Translations under genes and position numbers: made by a program
Assembly: GCF_028657945.1 (NCBI RefSeq)
Contig: NZ_CP059693.1
Coordinates: 2,418,001-2,482,000, forward strand
Direction: 5' to 3'
Source: Thalassomonas haliotis
GTDB taxonomy: Bacteria; Pseudomonadota; Gammaproteobacteria; Enterobacterales; Alteromonadaceae
Length of the DNA: 64,000 nt
Notes under the pieces: generated by a model
Database searches by the model: none
Seen by the model: only the letters and a program-made list of their open reading frames with translations
What the model was told of the DNA's origin: nothing
Shown: positions 24,944 to 35,533 of the stretch, one piece after another
How positions within the stretch are numbered: position 1 is the first letter of the stretch
Layout: each line of letters begins with the position of its first letter

Positions 24944-26584
24944 TTAAAGTTTAAAGTAACTGACATTACTTTTTAGTTCTTCCGACAGGGCATTTAACGC
25001 ATCCATTGCCACCTTATTGTTATCTAAAGAGCCTATCGTTGACCCCGACATCTGAGAAATATCTTCCATCGCATGGTTGATGTCTGATATAGCAGATACC
25101 TGTTCGCTGGCTGCCTGGGCAACTTCCTGAACCCGGGATAAAGAGTCGGTTGCCTGCTGTTCGATATTCTCAAGAAATTCGGTGGTTTTTAAGGTCAGCG
25201 AGCGGCCATTTTCAACCTGAGGCTGGGTTTTTTCTATGGCTGCAACCGACGCCGCCGTTTCTCCCTGTACCTGCCTGATCATACCTTCGATTTCTGCGGT
25301 GGCTTCTCCGGTACGTTGTGCCAGCTGGCGTACTTCATCGGCTACCACGGCAAAGCCCCGGCCGCTCTCACCGGCTCTGGCCGCTTCAATGGCGGCATTG
25401 AGGGCCAGCAGGTTGGTTTGCTCCGAGATACCGCTGATCACACTGACAATGCCGCCGATTTTTTTGGTATGCTCCTCCAGCTGACGGATTTGCCCGACCA
25501 TAGCGCTGACGCTTTGTGAGACACGCTCCATTTCCCGGGCACTTTCACTGATGGCATTACGTCCTTGCTTGGCATAATTTACCGTTAAGCTGGAGTTTTC
25601 TTCCGTATGTTTGGCTATTTCGGAGACCTCATCTATGCTGTTGCGCATTGAATCAAGTTGAGTGGCGGTTTCCTGGGTCAGGCTTGCCTGCCTGTTGGCG
25701 GCATCAAGCACATCTATCGAACCGCTTGACACTTCCTGCACCTGCAAAGACAGCTGTTTAGAAGCTTTGACGATATTGGCGACCGTTGAGCTGAGCCGGC
25801 TTTTCATGGCTTCAAGTGAACTTAACATGCTGTGGCGGTAGCGGGTGTCAATGGCAATGGTCAAACTGCCGCCGGCAATGGCGCTCAGGGCCTGTTCTGC
25901 TTCATTAAGCTCGCCCCCTAATGACTGGCGTAAGCTACGTTCGATTAGCAGACCGACTAAAACACTGATCACAACCGCAATGGCGCTTAAGAGCAACATC
26001 AAACCTTCGAAGCTGCTGGCGACATCTCTGGCTTTAGGGGTCGCTTCCTGGTTGGCTTTTTCCTGGTAATCAATAAATTCATTGATGGCATCGAGCCAGC
26101 TGATAATGGCGGGCCTGGCCTGCTCCAGCACGAGTTCATTGACATTTTCATTTTGTTTTTTTGCCTGTATGATTTGCTCGATTAAAGGTAAGCTGCTTGC
26201 CTGGATGCTGTCAATCTTTGCCAGGATGCGCCTTTCCTCTGGGGTAAAGTCATAACCGGAAGATAACATCTGTTGCAGCTTTATTTCTGATTCGCGATAA
26301 AATGCAGCAAGCTGGTGTATTTCTTTTTCGAACGTCGCAACTTTTGCCGGACTGGCGGCAATGGCAACATCCCTGATGGCGATCCCCCGATCATGCACAC
26401 TACCGCGGTAATTTATGGCATATCTTTGTTTGACGGAATTGATATCGGTTATCTCGGCCAGGGTTTGATCGATAAAATTAACTTTTTGAATGCCCATCAC
26501 CGTGAGGATGATCATCAGCAGCAGAATAATGCCAAAACCTATGGCGAGCCTGCTTTTGATGGTAAGCCTTGTCAAAAAATTCAT
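24944..26584 (-). CDS. Methyl-accepting chemotaxis protein, transmembrane
   Basis: 546 residues. TM1 (about 14-30, [19 protein letters not shown]), a periplasmic four-helix bundle of the 4HB_MCP type (about 35-185), TM2 (about 192-215) and a HAMP region follow in order. The signalling hairpin has the tip sequence [20 protein letters not shown] and [18 protein letters not shown], the CheW/CheA contact. The ligand is unknown. The protein ends in YFKL with no CheR-tethering pentapeptide. Confidence 0.93.
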   Translation of the reverse strand: MNFLTRLTIKSRLAIGFGIILLLMIILTVMGIQKVNFIDQTLAEITDINSVKQRYAINYRGSVHDRGIAIRDVAIAASPAKVATFEKEIHQLAAFYRESEIKLQQMLSSGYDFTPEERRILAKIDSIQASSLPLIEQIIQAKKQNENVNELVLEQARPAIISWLDAINEFIDYQEKANQEATPKARDVASSFEGLMLLLSAIAVVISVLVGLLIERSLRQSLGGELNEAEQALSAIAGGSLTIAIDTRYRHSMLSSLEAMKSRLSSTVANIVKASKQLSLQVQEVSSGSIDVLDAANRQASLTQETATQLDSMRNSIDEVSEIAKHTEENSSLTVNYAKQGRNAISESAREMERVSQSVSAMVGQIRQLEEHTKKIGGIVSVISGISEQTNLLALNAAIEAARAGESGRGFAVVADEVRQLAQRTGEATAEIEGMIRQVQGETAASVAAIEKTQPQVENGRSLTLKTTEFLENIEQQATDSLSRVQEVAQAASEQVSAISDINHAMEDISQMSGSTIGSLDNNKVAMDALNALSEELKSNVSYFKL

Positions 26585-26726
26585 TAAATACCTCTTACAT
26601 TAAAGAACAACAGTTAACGCTATTAGAACATAAAAGTTAGAAAAATATTGCAAGCCGGTATTTATTTTCTTCACCTTGACGGGATGGGAAGTGTTTCGTC
26701 GGGATAAACTCGTCGCCGGGACGAAT

Positions 26727-26759
26727 AAAAAGGGGCGTGTAAATTTTTGCCCCTTTTTT
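26727..26759 (-). terminator. Terminator after the PAS-MCP gene
   Basis: AAAAAGGGGC (26727-26736) and GCCCCTTTTT (26749-26758) are perfect 10-bp arms. They carry a T-run on either strand and sit 25 bases past the minus-strand gene end. Confidence 0.75.
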
Positions 26760-26783
26760 AGCAGGTGAGTTGAACTGGGGGAG

Positions 26784-28085
26784 TTAACCGTTTGCTGATA
26801 ATTGCATGACGGTTTGCGAGACATTTTCAGCCCCGGTGTGGATTTCATCCATAACCGTGGAGACTTCAGATATTTTATTCATCCCTTCATCTGCAATATT
26901 GGCGACATCCTGCATGGCGCTGGTAACATCATCGGTGAGGTTTCGATTATCTGTGACCACATTGGCAATTTCGCTGGTAGACTCGTTGGTTCTTGAGGCC
27001 AGCTGGCGTACTTCATCGGCTACCACGGCAAACCCCCTGCCTTGCTCCCCCGCACGGGCCGCTTCAATGGCGGCATTGAGCGCCAGTAAATTGGTCTGGT
27101 CGGCGATATTTTTTATCGTTAACACGATTTCTTCTATGCTTTGCGATTGTGAATTAAGCATGTTCAGCTTGCCGGACGTTTCCTTGACTTTTTCTGATAT
27201 GCCCACGGAAACTTCTACCGAATCCGCCAGCAGCTCAGAGCCCTGGCGGGCTATTTTTGCGGTTTCCACCGAGGTGGTGTAAGCAATGTTGGCGGCTTCG
27301 GAAACGGCTTCGTTTTGGCTTATTTGCCTGGTGATATCGGTGGCAAATTTAATAACCCTGGCTATTTTCCCGTCATTGCCCGGGATGGGATTATAAGTGG
27401 CTTCGAGCCAGATGGTCTCTCCGTATTTGTTTTTCCGGGAAAATTGCCCGGACTTAAAACTGCCCCGGGCTAAGTCATCCCAGAAACCGGGGTTTTCCTG
27501 GTAAAAACTGTCATCGCAAAACATCCTGTGGTGCTTACCCTTAATTTCTTCCAGTGAATAGCCGACCGTAGTGAGGAAGTTTTGGTTGGCATTTAAGATG
27601 TTTCCCGCGGCGTCAAATTCTATCGTTGCCAGTGAACGGTCCAGGGCGGTTAACACGTTTTCCCTGCTCTGGTTTTGCTTTTTACTGTCGGTGACATCGG
27701 AAGCGATTTTCATCACCTTGACCGTGACACCGTCAAGCTTGACGGGAAAATAAGTGGCTTCGAGCCAAAGGGTTTGCCCCGCTTTGTTTTTCCGTTCAAA
27801 AGTGCCTTGGATCGGCTGGCCTTCATTTAAGGCACGCCAAAATTGCTTGTATTCATCCGAGTTGCTATAAGCGGGGCAGCACATGGTGGCATGGGGTTTA
27901 CCAATAATTTCCTTGAGGCTATAACCGCTGGCATCGAGAAAATGCTGGTTTGCCGTTAAAATTTCTCCCTGGGTATTAAATTCTATGGTGGCGACATGCT
28001 CATTGATTGAGGCGATTACCGCTTGCAGTGTCTCGACCTCTTGCTTTGCCTGACTAAGTTCTTCTTTTAATTTGCTGTTAAACAT
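26784..28085 (-). CDS. Soluble PAS-PAS methyl-accepting chemotaxis protein (Aer-like)
   Basis: 433 residues with no membrane helix. Two PAS domains (about 17-125 and 140-250) have the usual [21 protein letters not shown] and [21 protein letters not shown] openings, and [18 protein letters not shown] ends. A signalling domain follows with [20 protein letters not shown] and [20 protein letters not shown]. The two PAS domains are clearly an internal duplication. It probably senses redox state or a small cytoplasmic ligand. The methyl-helix region is short. Confidence 0.92.
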   Translation of the reverse strand: MFNSKLKEELSQAKQEVETLQAVIASINEHVATIEFNTQGEILTANQHFLDASGYSLKEIIGKPHATMCCPAYSNSDEYKQFWRALNEGQPIQGTFERKNKAGQTLWLEATYFPVKLDGVTVKVMKIASDVTDSKKQNQSRENVLTALDRSLATIEFDAAGNILNANQNFLTTVGYSLEEIKGKHHRMFCDDSFYQENPGFWDDLARGSFKSGQFSRKNKYGETIWLEATYNPIPGNDGKIARVIKFATDITRQISQNEAVSEAANIAYTTSVETAKIARQGSELLADSVEVSVGISEKVKETSGKLNMLNSQSQSIEEIVLTIKNIADQTNLLALNAAIEAARAGEQGRGFAVVADEVRQLASRTNESTSEIANVVTDNRNLTDDVTSAMQDVANIADEGMNKISEVSTVMDEIHTGAENVSQTVMQLSANG

Positions 28086-28250
28086 TAAAGAGCTCCAGAG
28101 AAGTAGTTGTTAGCAGAGTGTTAAATTAACCATAACTGGAAGCTAAAATATACCCTTAATCTCAGGAATTAAGGAAAATAATTTACTTTTATCGCGGTCC
28201 ATTTTCTGCCCGGCGGTTTGTTGAAACAGCAAATGTCGGTTTTTTAGCCG

Positions 28251-28271
28251 GTGCAGGTTTTGTCTGCACCA
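28251..28271. terminator. Hairpin after the lipoprotein gene
   Basis: GGTGCAG (28251-28257) and CTGCACC (28265-28271) with a 7-base loop, 40 bases beyond the stop of the minus-strand lipoprotein. No T-run, so only tentative. Confidence 0.3.
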
Positions 28272-28310
28272 CAGAGCTTTAAAGAGAAAAACAGGGGAGC
28301 GGCAGAGCCG

Positions 28311-28742
28311 TTAAAAGGGATCTTTGAGGATTTTGTCTATAAACCATTTATTGTCTTTTTGGATCAGGGACAGGCGTTTTACATCCTTGAAACGGTCTTC
28401 CTGGTAATAACCGTCAAAATAGACAGTGATCACCGCCTTATTTTTAAATTGTTCGCGCACCTTGACGCCGCTGTCATCGGGTTTTATTTCAACGGTATCA
28501 TAAGACATATTAAACATATGCCGGGCTACCGCTTGCGGTGAGCGGTAATGGCGGATAATACGGGCCAGGGGCGGGCTGCAGACTGAGGCGGCTTTTTCGA
28601 TATTTTTTTCGTTATACAGGGCTTCAAAAAAGGCAACGGTGACTTTTTCAGGGTGTTCAACCTTGATAACGTCGGCTTCATCGCTACAGCCGCCGAGTAA
28701 AAAAGTAAAGCCAAGGAGTAAAAAACTAAGATACTTCATCAT
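28311..28742 (-). CDS. Small lipoprotein, DUF4878-like
   Basis: 143 residues from the ATG at 28742 (a TTG at 28757 is also possible). The signal peptide YLSFLLLGFTFLLGGC gives the lipobox LLGGC. The mature part begins with KVTVAFFEALYNEKNIEKA and ends DNKWFIDKILKDPF, which resembles the NTF2-like fold of DUF4878 lipoproteins. The role is unknown. A 14-bp element 70-83 bp upstream is identical to one upstream of cysK. Confidence 0.7.
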   Translation of the reverse strand: MMKYLSFLLLGFTFLLGGCSDEADVIKVEHPEKVTVAFFEALYNEKNIEKAASVCSPPLARIIRHYRSPQAVARHMFNMSYDTVEIKPDDSGVKVREQFKNKAVITVYFDGYYQEDRFKDVKRLSLIQKDNKWFIDKILKDPF

Positions 28743-28811
28743 CTGTTTACTAAACAATATACCGGGATCTTGGTTCCATCATAGCGCAACTTCAGACGTA
28801 ATTGCTATGTT

Positions 28812-28825
28812 TTATATACGAAAAT
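28812..28825. promoter_or_regulatory. Shared 14-bp element, copy 1
   Basis: TTATATACGAAAAT lies 70-83 bp before the lipoprotein start. It is identical to 30080-30093, which is 83-96 bp before cysK. The similar distance suggests a common regulator (CysB is a candidate) or a shared promoter element. Confidence 0.3.
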
Positions 28826-28912
28826 ATACTTATAAACAGCCAAGATCACACAAGAGTAAGTGGATAGTTAATCGGTAAAAAACCTGCGATGCCTGCTTAG
28901 CTGTTTAAAAGA

Positions 28913-28969
28913 AAACCCCGCTTAAAAGCGGGGTTTGCTGCAAATAAAAAGGCGCAAAAAGCGCCTTTT
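28913..28969 (-). terminator. Two tandem terminators after cysK
   Basis: The first in the direction of cysK is AAAAGGCGC/GCGCCTTTT (28946-28969). The second is AAACCCCGC/GCGGGGTTT (28913-28936), followed on the minus strand by TTTTCTTTT. Both are symmetric and may also stop plus-strand transcripts. Confidence 0.8.
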
Positions 28970-29028
28970 GAATCTGGTATCCGGTTTTTATTTTCCAGAT
29001 AACGCTTTTTCAGATAACATTGCCGGTA

Positions 29029-29997
29029 TTACTGAACCAGTTCTTTATCGCTGAAGCTGTCGCTGAATAAGGGGCTGGACAGATAACGTTCGGCGGAGCT
29101 GGGTAAAATAACGACTATATTTTTGTCGGCGTTTTCCGGCAGTTCAGCTAAACGCTTGGCGGCAACTACGGCGGCGCCGGAAGAAATACCGGCGAGAATG
29201 CCTTCTTCCTTCATCAAACGGTGGGCCATTGCCATCGCTTCGTCATTGCCTACCTGTTCAACCTGGTCGATCATTTCCAGATCCAGGTTGCCCGGGATAA
29301 ATCCTGCGCCTATGCCCTGGATTTTATGTGGACCCGGTTTAACTTCCTGGCCGGCTAAGGTCTGGCTGATCACAGGAGAATCTGTGGGTTCAACGGCAAC
29401 AGAAATAATTTGCTTCCCTTGAGTCTGCTTGATATAGCGGCTGACACCGGTAATGGTGCCGCCGGTACCTACACCGGCAATGAAGATATCAACTTTGCCG
29501 TCGGTATCTTTCCAGATTTCCGGACCTGTGGTTTCTTCATGGATTTTAGGGTTGGCAGGGTTTTCAAACTGACCCAATAGAACGTATTTATCCGGGTTAG
29601 AATCTCTGATTTCCTGTGCTTTTTCAATAGCTCCTTTCATGCCTTTGGCGCCTTCGGTCAATTCAACCTTAGCACCCAGCGCGGTCAGTAATTTCCGGCG
29701 CTCCAAACTCATGGTATTGGGCATAGTCAAAGTAATACCGTAACCGCGGGCTGCAGCAACAAAGGCTAATGCGATCCCGGTATTACCACTGGTCGGCTCA
29801 ATGATTTCTTTGCCCGGGCCAAGTAAGCCTTTTTCTTCGGCGTCCCATACCATGCTGGCGCCGATACGGCATTTTACGCTGAAACTTGGGTTTCTTGCTT
29901 CAATTTTTGCGTATACATTGCCACCTGTCACCCGGTTCAGTTTAACCAGGGGAGTGTTACCTATAGAGGTAGAATTGTCTGTGAATATTGCTGACAT
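29029..29997 (-). CDS. cysK: Cysteine synthase A (O-acetylserine sulfhydrylase)
   Basis: 322 residues. The PLP lysine is Lys42 in [11 protein letters not shown]. The substrate loop is [11 protein letters not shown], and [16 protein letters not shown] is the PLP phosphate loop. [11 protein letters not shown] and the terminal [11 protein letters not shown] are standard for CysK. It makes cysteine from O-acetylserine and sulfide in the cytoplasm. The gene stands alone and is divergent from the MoxR gene, with a 140-bp gap that may be bound by CysB. Confidence 0.95.
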   Translation of the reverse strand: MSAIFTDNSTSIGNTPLVKLNRVTGGNVYAKIEARNPSFSVKCRIGASMVWDAEEKGLLGPGKEIIEPTSGNTGIALAFVAAARGYGITLTMPNTMSLERRKLLTALGAKVELTEGAKGMKGAIEKAQEIRDSNPDKYVLLGQFENPANPKIHEETTGPEIWKDTDGKVDIFIAGVGTGGTITGVSRYIKQTQGKQIISVAVEPTDSPVISQTLAGQEVKPGPHKIQGIGAGFIPGNLDLEMIDQVEQVGNDEAMAMAHRLMKEEGILAGISSGAAVVAAKRLAELPENADKNIVVILPSSAERYLSSPLFSDSFSDKELVQ

Positions 29998-30079
29998 TAT
30001 TAAATCCTGTGGATTATTTTTATTTACTCGTTAAGATTAGCCATTTATAGCAGAAAAAGAAGTGACATTTAGTTATATC

Positions 30080-30093
30080 TTATATACGAAAAT
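30080..30093. promoter_or_regulatory. Shared 14-bp element, copy 2
   Basis: TTATATACGAAAAT, identical to 28812-28825. It lies in the cysK/MoxR divergent gap, 83-96 bp before cysK and 45-58 bp before the MoxR gene. Confidence 0.3.
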
Positions 30094-30137
30094 GGAATAA
30101 CTAAAGATTGTTATAGTACAAATCAATTGGAAACTTA

Positions 30138-30983
30138 ATGACTTCATTTAATGGTACAACGAATTATATCGCCTCAAAAGACTTAACCTTAGCGGTGAAT
30201 GCGGCAATTGCCCTGGAACGGCCGTTATTAATTAAAGGGGAGCCGGGCACAGGGAAAACTATGTTGGCAGAAGAATTGGCCGAGAGTTTAGGCACGCAAT
30301 TAATTCCCTGGCATATCAAATCAACCACCAAAGCCCAGCAGGGGCTGTATGAATATGATGCAGTCTCCAGGTTGCGTGACAGCCAGCTAGGTGATGAAAA
30401 AGTCAAGGATATTGCCAATTACATAGTTAAAGGCAAGTTATGGCATGCCTTTACCGCCGATCAGCGTCCGGTATTGCTGATTGATGAAATTGATAAGGCG
30501 GATATTGAATTCCCGAATGATTTGCTGTTAGAACTCGATAAAATGGAGTTCTTCGTTTACGAGACCCAGGAAAAAGTCGTTGCCAAGCAAAGACCTGTGA
30601 TTATCATCACTTCCAACAATGAAAAAGAGCTGCCGGATGCTTTCCTGCGCCGCTGTTTCTTCCACTATATACGTTTCCCGGAAGCACAGGAAATGAAGCA
30701 AATTGTTGATGTGCATTTCCCACAAATCAAGCAGAAGTTACTGGATGAAGCGCTGGCGCTGTTTTTTGACTTGCGGGAAATTCCGGGACTAAAGAAAAAG
30801 CCTTCGACCTCTGAGCTGATTGACTGGTTAAAACTGCTGTTGGCGGAAGATATCGAACCGGAAGTTTTACAGGAAAGCCGCACGAAAAAAGTGATCCCGC
30901 CGCTGCATGGCGCCTTGCTGAAAAATGAACAGGATGTGCACTTATTCGAAAAGCTGGCTTTTATGCAGCGCGGCGGCCGGTAG
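30138..30983 (+). CDS. MoxR-family AAA+ ATPase
   Basis: 281 residues. The Walker A motif is GEPGTGKT (34-41) and Walker B is VLLIDEIDKAD. Sensor 1 appears in PVIIITSNNEKELPDAFLRRC, and its arginine finger region follows. MoxR ATPases act as chaperones that load metals or mature partner complexes, usually with a VWA protein. The VWA gene lies 57 bases downstream, so the pair probably works together. The client is not evident from the window. Confidence 0.88.
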   Translation: MTSFNGTTNYIASKDLTLAVNAAIALERPLLIKGEPGTGKTMLAEELAESLGTQLIPWHIKSTTKAQQGLYEYDAVSRLRDSQLGDEKVKDIANYIVKGKLWHAFTADQRPVLLIDEIDKADIEFPNDLLLELDKMEFFVYETQEKVVAKQRPVIIITSNNEKELPDAFLRRCFFHYIRFPEAQEMKQIVDVHFPQIKQKLLDEALALFFDLREIPGLKKKPSTSELIDWLKLLLAEDIEPEVLQESRTKKVIPPLHGALLKNEQDVHLFEKLAFMQRGGR

Positions 30984-31040
30984 ATGCCGGTGGCGAAAAT
31001 AAGCAAGTGCGAAAACCCGTTTCTTTATGGGGAATAAAAG

Positions 31041-32213
31041 GTGCTGATTGATTTTTTTTGTAAGGTACGGGACTACAAGGTGCCTTGTACCATCCGGGAA
31101 CTGCTGGATTTGATCCGCGCCCTGGAGCAGCGGGTGGTTTTTGCCGACATGGAAGAATTTTACCTGCTCAGCCGCATGATTTTGGTCAAAGACGAAAGTT
31201 ATTTCGATAAGTTTGACCGGGCCTTTGCTGATTATTTCAACGGGGTCTCTTCACTGGAGCTGGACTTAAGCGGCGTACCCGAAGACTGGCTGAGAAAACA
31301 GCTGGAAAAGCAGCTGAGTGAAGAAGAAAAAGCAAAAATTGAGGCCCTCGGCGGCCTGGATAAAATCATGGAAACCCTGGCCGAGCGCCTCAAGGAGCAG
31401 GAAAAACGTCACCAGGGGGGGAATAAGTGGATAGGTACCGGCGGTACTTCCCCTTTTGGCGCCTATGGCTATAACCCGGAAGGGGTCAGGATAGGGCAGG
31501 AAGGCTCGCGCCATCGCCGCGCGGTGAAGGTCTGGGATAAACGTCAGTTCCGCAACCTGGATAACCAGGTGGAAATTGGCACCCGTAATATCAAGGTGGC
31601 GCTGAGAAAATTACGCCAGTTTGCCCGCACCGGCGCCGGAGAAGAACTCGCCCTGGATGATACCATTGCCGCCACCGCCAGAAATGCCGGTTATCTGGAT
31701 ATCAAGATGAAACCCGAGCGCCATAATGCGGTTAAGGTATTGATGTTTTTTGATGTCGGCGGCTCTATGGATGATCATATCAAGGTCTGTGAACAGCTGT
31801 TTTCAGCGGTGCATACCGAGTTTAAACACCTGGAGTTTTTCTATTTCCACAACTGTGTCTACGAGCAGGTGTGGAAAGATAATGCCAGGCGTTATAACGA
31901 AGGTATGGACTTGCACCAGCTACTGCATACCTATAGCCGGGATTACAAAGTGATTTTTGTCGGCGATGCCACTATGGGTCCTTATGAAATCACATACCCC
32001 GGCGGCAGTGTCGAGCACTGGAACCAGGAGGCGGGCAGTGTCTGGATGCAGCGGATATTGGCTCACTTTGACCACAGTATCTGGCTTAATCCCCAGCCGC
32101 AGGCGCACTGGCCTTATCATGCCTCGATACAGATCATGCAGGAAATCACCCAAGATAAAATGTTTCCCCTGACCCTGGAAGGGTTAACTCAAGGGATCAA
32201 AGAACTGCTTTAA
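31041..32213 (+). CDS. VWA-domain protein (CoxE-like), partner of MoxR
   Basis: 390 residues from a GTG at 31041 with GGGGA upstream. The N-terminal half is helical (DFFCKVRDYKVPCTIRELLDLIRAL). The C-terminal VWA domain has the MIDAS motif DVGGS (Asp238, Ser242) in LMFFDVGGSMDDH, and the later VIFVGDATMGPYE. This is the CoxE-like VWA protein that pairs with MoxR ATPases. A long perfect hairpin follows. Usually cytoplasmic. Confidence 0.85.
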   Translation: MLIDFFCKVRDYKVPCTIRELLDLIRALEQRVVFADMEEFYLLSRMILVKDESYFDKFDRAFADYFNGVSSLELDLSGVPEDWLRKQLEKQLSEEEKAKIEALGGLDKIMETLAERLKEQEKRHQGGNKWIGTGGTSPFGAYGYNPEGVRIGQEGSRHRRAVKVWDKRQFRNLDNQVEIGTRNIKVALRKLRQFARTGAGEELALDDTIAATARNAGYLDIKMKPERHNAVKVLMFFDVGGSMDDHIKVCEQLFSAVHTEFKHLEFFYFHNCVYEQVWKDNARRYNEGMDLHQLLHTYSRDYKVIFVGDATMGPYEITYPGGSVEHWNQEAGSVWMQRILAHFDHSIWLNPQPQAHWPYHASIQIMQEITQDKMFPLTLEGLTQGIKELL

Positions 32214-32231
32214 CAAATCTGACAATATCGC

Positions 32232-32260
32232 CAGGCCAGGGTTGTTACAACCCTGGCCTG
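32232..32260 (+). terminator. Strong hairpin after the MoxR/VWA pair
   Basis: CAGGCCAGGGTTG (32232-32244) and CAACCCTGGCCTG (32248-32260) are perfect 13-bp arms with a TTA loop. No T-run follows, so it may terminate weakly or protect the RNA end. Confidence 0.55.
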
Positions 32261-32314
32261 AGACACAGATTAGCTTAAACGCGCAACTTAAACTCAGTTA
32301 ATAAAACTTCACCT

Positions 32315-33505
32315 ATGACACAAGAACAAGATCAACCATCAAACGGGGAAGAAAACCTGCAGCTTGCCGGTACGCACGCCATGACGGACAATGAAACCCG
32401 GCAAATATTAACGCCTTTTGCCTTTAAAATGGATCATTCCTTATTTGGCTTGCCTTTAGCAACACCGAACAAACGTCTGCTGGCAATAGCCGTGGATTTT
32501 TTGCTGGTGGGTCTATTAAGTGTGATGCCGGGGGAAATACTGGCATTGGTGGTTTCTGTGATGCTCTACCGCTTGGGCAGTAAAAAACAGGCACAGGCAA
32601 GCGGGCAGATAAAATGGCGAAAAACCCGATCTCTGTGCCGTTTTATCGGGGTTTTTATGCTCTTTATTGTACTGGCGGACAGCTTGCCTAAATTGATAGG
32701 GCAGTTTGACCAACAGTCGGAGCAGTCAATCGACCATGCTGCCAGCAGCCGGGTTAACGGCAAAGAAACTCGTCTGGTAAATGTCGGCGGTGTGCCGGTA
32801 TCGAAAGAAAAATCGCTGGCCGTAAGTGCGGTTGTCCTTGCCGCCAGCGCAGACATTGCTTTAAGTGAATGTAAGACCCTTGATTGCTGGAATAAGGAAC
32901 TTAACGGCACGGCAGCCGCTTTACATAAACTGGCGGTACGGGACGAACTCTTTAAGCAGAGTTTAACCAGCCTGGCAGCCAATACCGATTTAGACGAAAC
33001 CCAGCAAAAACAGCTGCTTTTGAACTTACTCACCCCCTATCAAGATGAGTCGGCGGATAAACCAGCAAGCGCAAAAGGTGCCGACAAGGCCGGGAAAGAA
33101 CTCGCTTTAGAAGCATTAGTGGAGTCTGCTAAACCTGCGGAGCCGGAAGAGAATACTAAGGCAAAGCAAGCCGCTTATTCCATCATGGAGTTGGCGAAAG
33201 GCATTATTGACGACCTGGGGTTAGGTTTTGGCTGGGCGGCGTTTTATTTTACTTGCTTCACCGCCACGTGGAAAGGGCAAACCCCGGGGAAAAAACTCCT
33301 TGGCATCAAAGTGTTGCAACTTGACGGCACGCCTTTGTCATTGTGGGACAGCTTTGGCCGTTACGGCGGTTATGGCGCAGGAATTGCCACAGGTTTGTTG
33401 GGGTTTGTACAGATTTATTGGGATGCTAACCGCCAGGCGATACACGATAAAATATCGTCGACTGTGGTGATAGATGTGCATAAACAGCAAACCCGGCAAG
33501 AATAG
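32315..33505 (+). CDS. RDD-family membrane protein with long central insert
   Basis: 396 residues. RDD-type features are LLAIAVDFLLVGLLSVMPG (first helix with its Asp) and the C-terminal GKKLLGIKVLQLDGTPLSLWDSFGRYGG plus QAIHDKISSTVVID. Between the halves lies a ~170-residue charged soluble section (about 135-300). The family is membrane-bound and its transport role is poorly defined. No ribosome-binding site is obvious. A terminator follows. Confidence 0.8.
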   Translation: MTQEQDQPSNGEENLQLAGTHAMTDNETRQILTPFAFKMDHSLFGLPLATPNKRLLAIAVDFLLVGLLSVMPGEILALVVSVMLYRLGSKKQAQASGQIKWRKTRSLCRFIGVFMLFIVLADSLPKLIGQFDQQSEQSIDHAASSRVNGKETRLVNVGGVPVSKEKSLAVSAVVLAASADIALSECKTLDCWNKELNGTAAALHKLAVRDELFKQSLTSLAANTDLDETQQKQLLLNLLTPYQDESADKPASAKGADKAGKELALEALVESAKPAEPEENTKAKQAAYSIMELAKGIIDDLGLGFGWAAFYFTCFTATWKGQTPGKKLLGIKVLQLDGTPLSLWDSFGRYGGYGAGIATGLLGFVQIYWDANRQAIHDKISSTVVIDVHKQQTRQE

Positions 33506-33515
33506 CCTTTTAGAA

Positions 33516-33539
33516 AAACCGCTTAATTGCGGTTTTTTT
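33516..33539 (+). terminator. Terminator after the RDD gene
   Basis: AAACCGC (33516-33522) and GCGGTTT (33529-33535) with TTAATT loop and a run of seven T. Confidence 0.8.
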
Positions 33540-33786
33540 ATGTCGTTATTAAAGCCTATGACTGATTAATACCGGGACAAGTTAATGCCTTGGCGGTGAA
33601 AGCGCTTTCTTGAAATAGCTGTCCTTAAGACCTGACGCCCGCTGAATAAAATCCGTACAAATGAATACGTATGCAGCCTGCTATCTATTAAAAACCTCCT
33701 GTTTTACGCTCATTTTTATGCCCGCCAGTACAAAAAAACAGCGGGTGTAGCAAAAATAAATTTAAAAATAATAAGAGAATAAGCAT

Positions 33787-35235
33787 ATGCAAAAAAACAA
33801 CGAGCAAAAATCGGAGTCCCCGTCGGCCAGCCCGGAGAATAAACGTCAGCTTTGCCGGGCCGCTGTTATCCTGGCGGGTTTACTGACAACAGGCAATGCC
33901 TCGGCAGATGCGATATTACATGCCTTTAACTGGACCTATGACGATGTTGCCGCCAAGGCTTCTGAAATAGCCGCTTTAGGTTATAAAAAAGTGTTGGTTT
34001 CACCCGCCTACAAGTCGGAAGGAAATGAATGGTGGGCGCGTTATCAGCCCCAGGACTTACGGATCATCCATAGCCCTTTGGGGGACACCACAGATTTTAA
34101 GGAGATGATTGCAGCCCTGAAGAGCCGGGGGGTTGAAACCTATGCCGATATCGTATTGAACCATATGGCAAACGAGTCGTACAAACGCTCGGATTTGAAT
34201 TATCCGGGGGCGGCGGTGTTAAGTACTTATGCCGCCGGCAGTGCCTATTATAATAACATCAAGCTTTTTGGCGACCTCAGTGACAACCAGTTTGGGACAG
34301 GAGATTTTCATCCCGCCGGGTGTATCACCGACTGGGGCGATGCCGGGCATGTGCAATATTGGCGTTTATGCGGCGGCAATGGCGATACCGGCTTGCCGGA
34401 TCTCGACCCCAACAACTGGGTGGTGGCCCAGCAGCAAGCCTATCTGCAGGCCCTTAAAACCTTGGGAGTTTCGGGGTTTCGGGTCGATGCCGCCAAGCAT
34501 ATGAGCAGTTATCATATTAACCAGGTCTTTAACGCCGACATACGCAGCGGTATGCATGTCTTTGGTGAAATTATCACCTCAGGCGGGGCGGGTGACGGCA
34601 GTTATGATAACTTCCTGGCGCCTTATTTGCGTGATACCGAACATAGTGCCTATGATTTCCCCCTGTTTGCCAGTTTACGTAGCGCATTAGGTTTTGGCGG
34701 CTCCATGAATCAGCTGGTAGACCCCGGAGCATATGGCCAGGCGCTAGACGGCAGCAGGGCCATTACCTTTTCTATAACCCATGATATTCCCACCAATGAC
34801 GGCTTCCGTTATCAAATTATGGATCCCACCGATGAATATCTGGCTAATGCGTATATTATGGGGCGCGACGGTGGTTCACCCCTGGTTTATTCCGATCACA
34901 ATGAGAGTAATGACGGCAGTCGCTGGCAGGATTTGTACAAACGTTCGGATATTCAAGGCATGCTGAAATTTCACAATGCCGTGCAGGGACGCAGCATGCA
35001 GGTGATAAGTAATAATGATTGTATTTTGCTGTTCCAGAGGGAAGAACTTGGTATTGTCGGCATTAATAAATGCGGCAGCGGGCAGGATGTCTGGGTAAAT
35101 ACCGGCAACCACAATTTGTGGTGGCATGCCAACTACCGCGATGCTATCGGCGGCATAGATGTACAGAATATTTCCAGCACCTGGCATAAATTCTATTTAC
35201 CCGGCCGCCAGGCAAGGATGTGGTTAAAAGAGTAA
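33787..35235 (+). CDS. Secreted alpha-amylase, GH13
   Basis: 482 residues. A long charged N region (about 20 residues) precedes the signal hydrophobic core AAVILAGLLTTGNASADA. The catalytic residues are Asp234 in GFRVDAAKH, Glu261 in FGEIIT and Asp333 in THDIPTN, the usual order for GH13. Region I (ADIVLNHMAN) is also present. It hydrolyses starch or glycogen outside the cell or in the periplasm. There is no carbohydrate-binding module. Its length is normal for a compact bacterial amylase. The upstream gap 33540-33786 shows nothing definite. Confidence 0.9.
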   Translation: MQKNNEQKSESPSASPENKRQLCRAAVILAGLLTTGNASADAILHAFNWTYDDVAAKASEIAALGYKKVLVSPAYKSEGNEWWARYQPQDLRIIHSPLGDTTDFKEMIAALKSRGVETYADIVLNHMANESYKRSDLNYPGAAVLSTYAAGSAYYNNIKLFGDLSDNQFGTGDFHPAGCITDWGDAGHVQYWRLCGGNGDTGLPDLDPNNWVVAQQQAYLQALKTLGVSGFRVDAAKHMSSYHINQVFNADIRSGMHVFGEIITSGGAGDGSYDNFLAPYLRDTEHSAYDFPLFASLRSALGFGGSMNQLVDPGAYGQALDGSRAITFSITHDIPTNDGFRYQIMDPTDEYLANAYIMGRDGGSPLVYSDHNESNDGSRWQDLYKRSDIQGMLKFHNAVQGRSMQVISNNDCILLFQREELGIVGINKCGSGQDVWVNTGNHNLWWHANYRDAIGGIDVQNISSTWHKFYLPGRQARMWLKE

Positions 35236-35295
35236 GGCCAAGTGAAGGTGCGCTTTGATTTGCTATGATCAATTGCGTGCCTGCCGATAGAAGAT

Positions 35296-35333
35296 GGCGA
35301 TAATGCCGGTCAATTGGGAGCTGCATTATCGCC
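35296..35333 (+). terminator. Hairpin after the amylase gene
   Basis: GGCGATAATGC (35296-35306) and GCATTATCGCC (35323-35333), perfect 11-bp arms, 16-base loop, no T-run. Confidence 0.4.
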
Positions 35334-35533
35334 ACCTGCAACGGCAATGTTTATGCTGTGGTGTTTTTCCTGTCCAGCTAGCTTGCTGAATATCCCCTCT
35401 TTGCTTTTTACCGGAAAAATAGCGGGAACCTTTTTATGTGTAGTGACGTGATCACAAGGGATAATTTAATCGTTTCGTTATTGAACTTAACTGGTATGAT
35501 GCGTTGGCGATAAACTGGCATTCAGGAGGGAGT

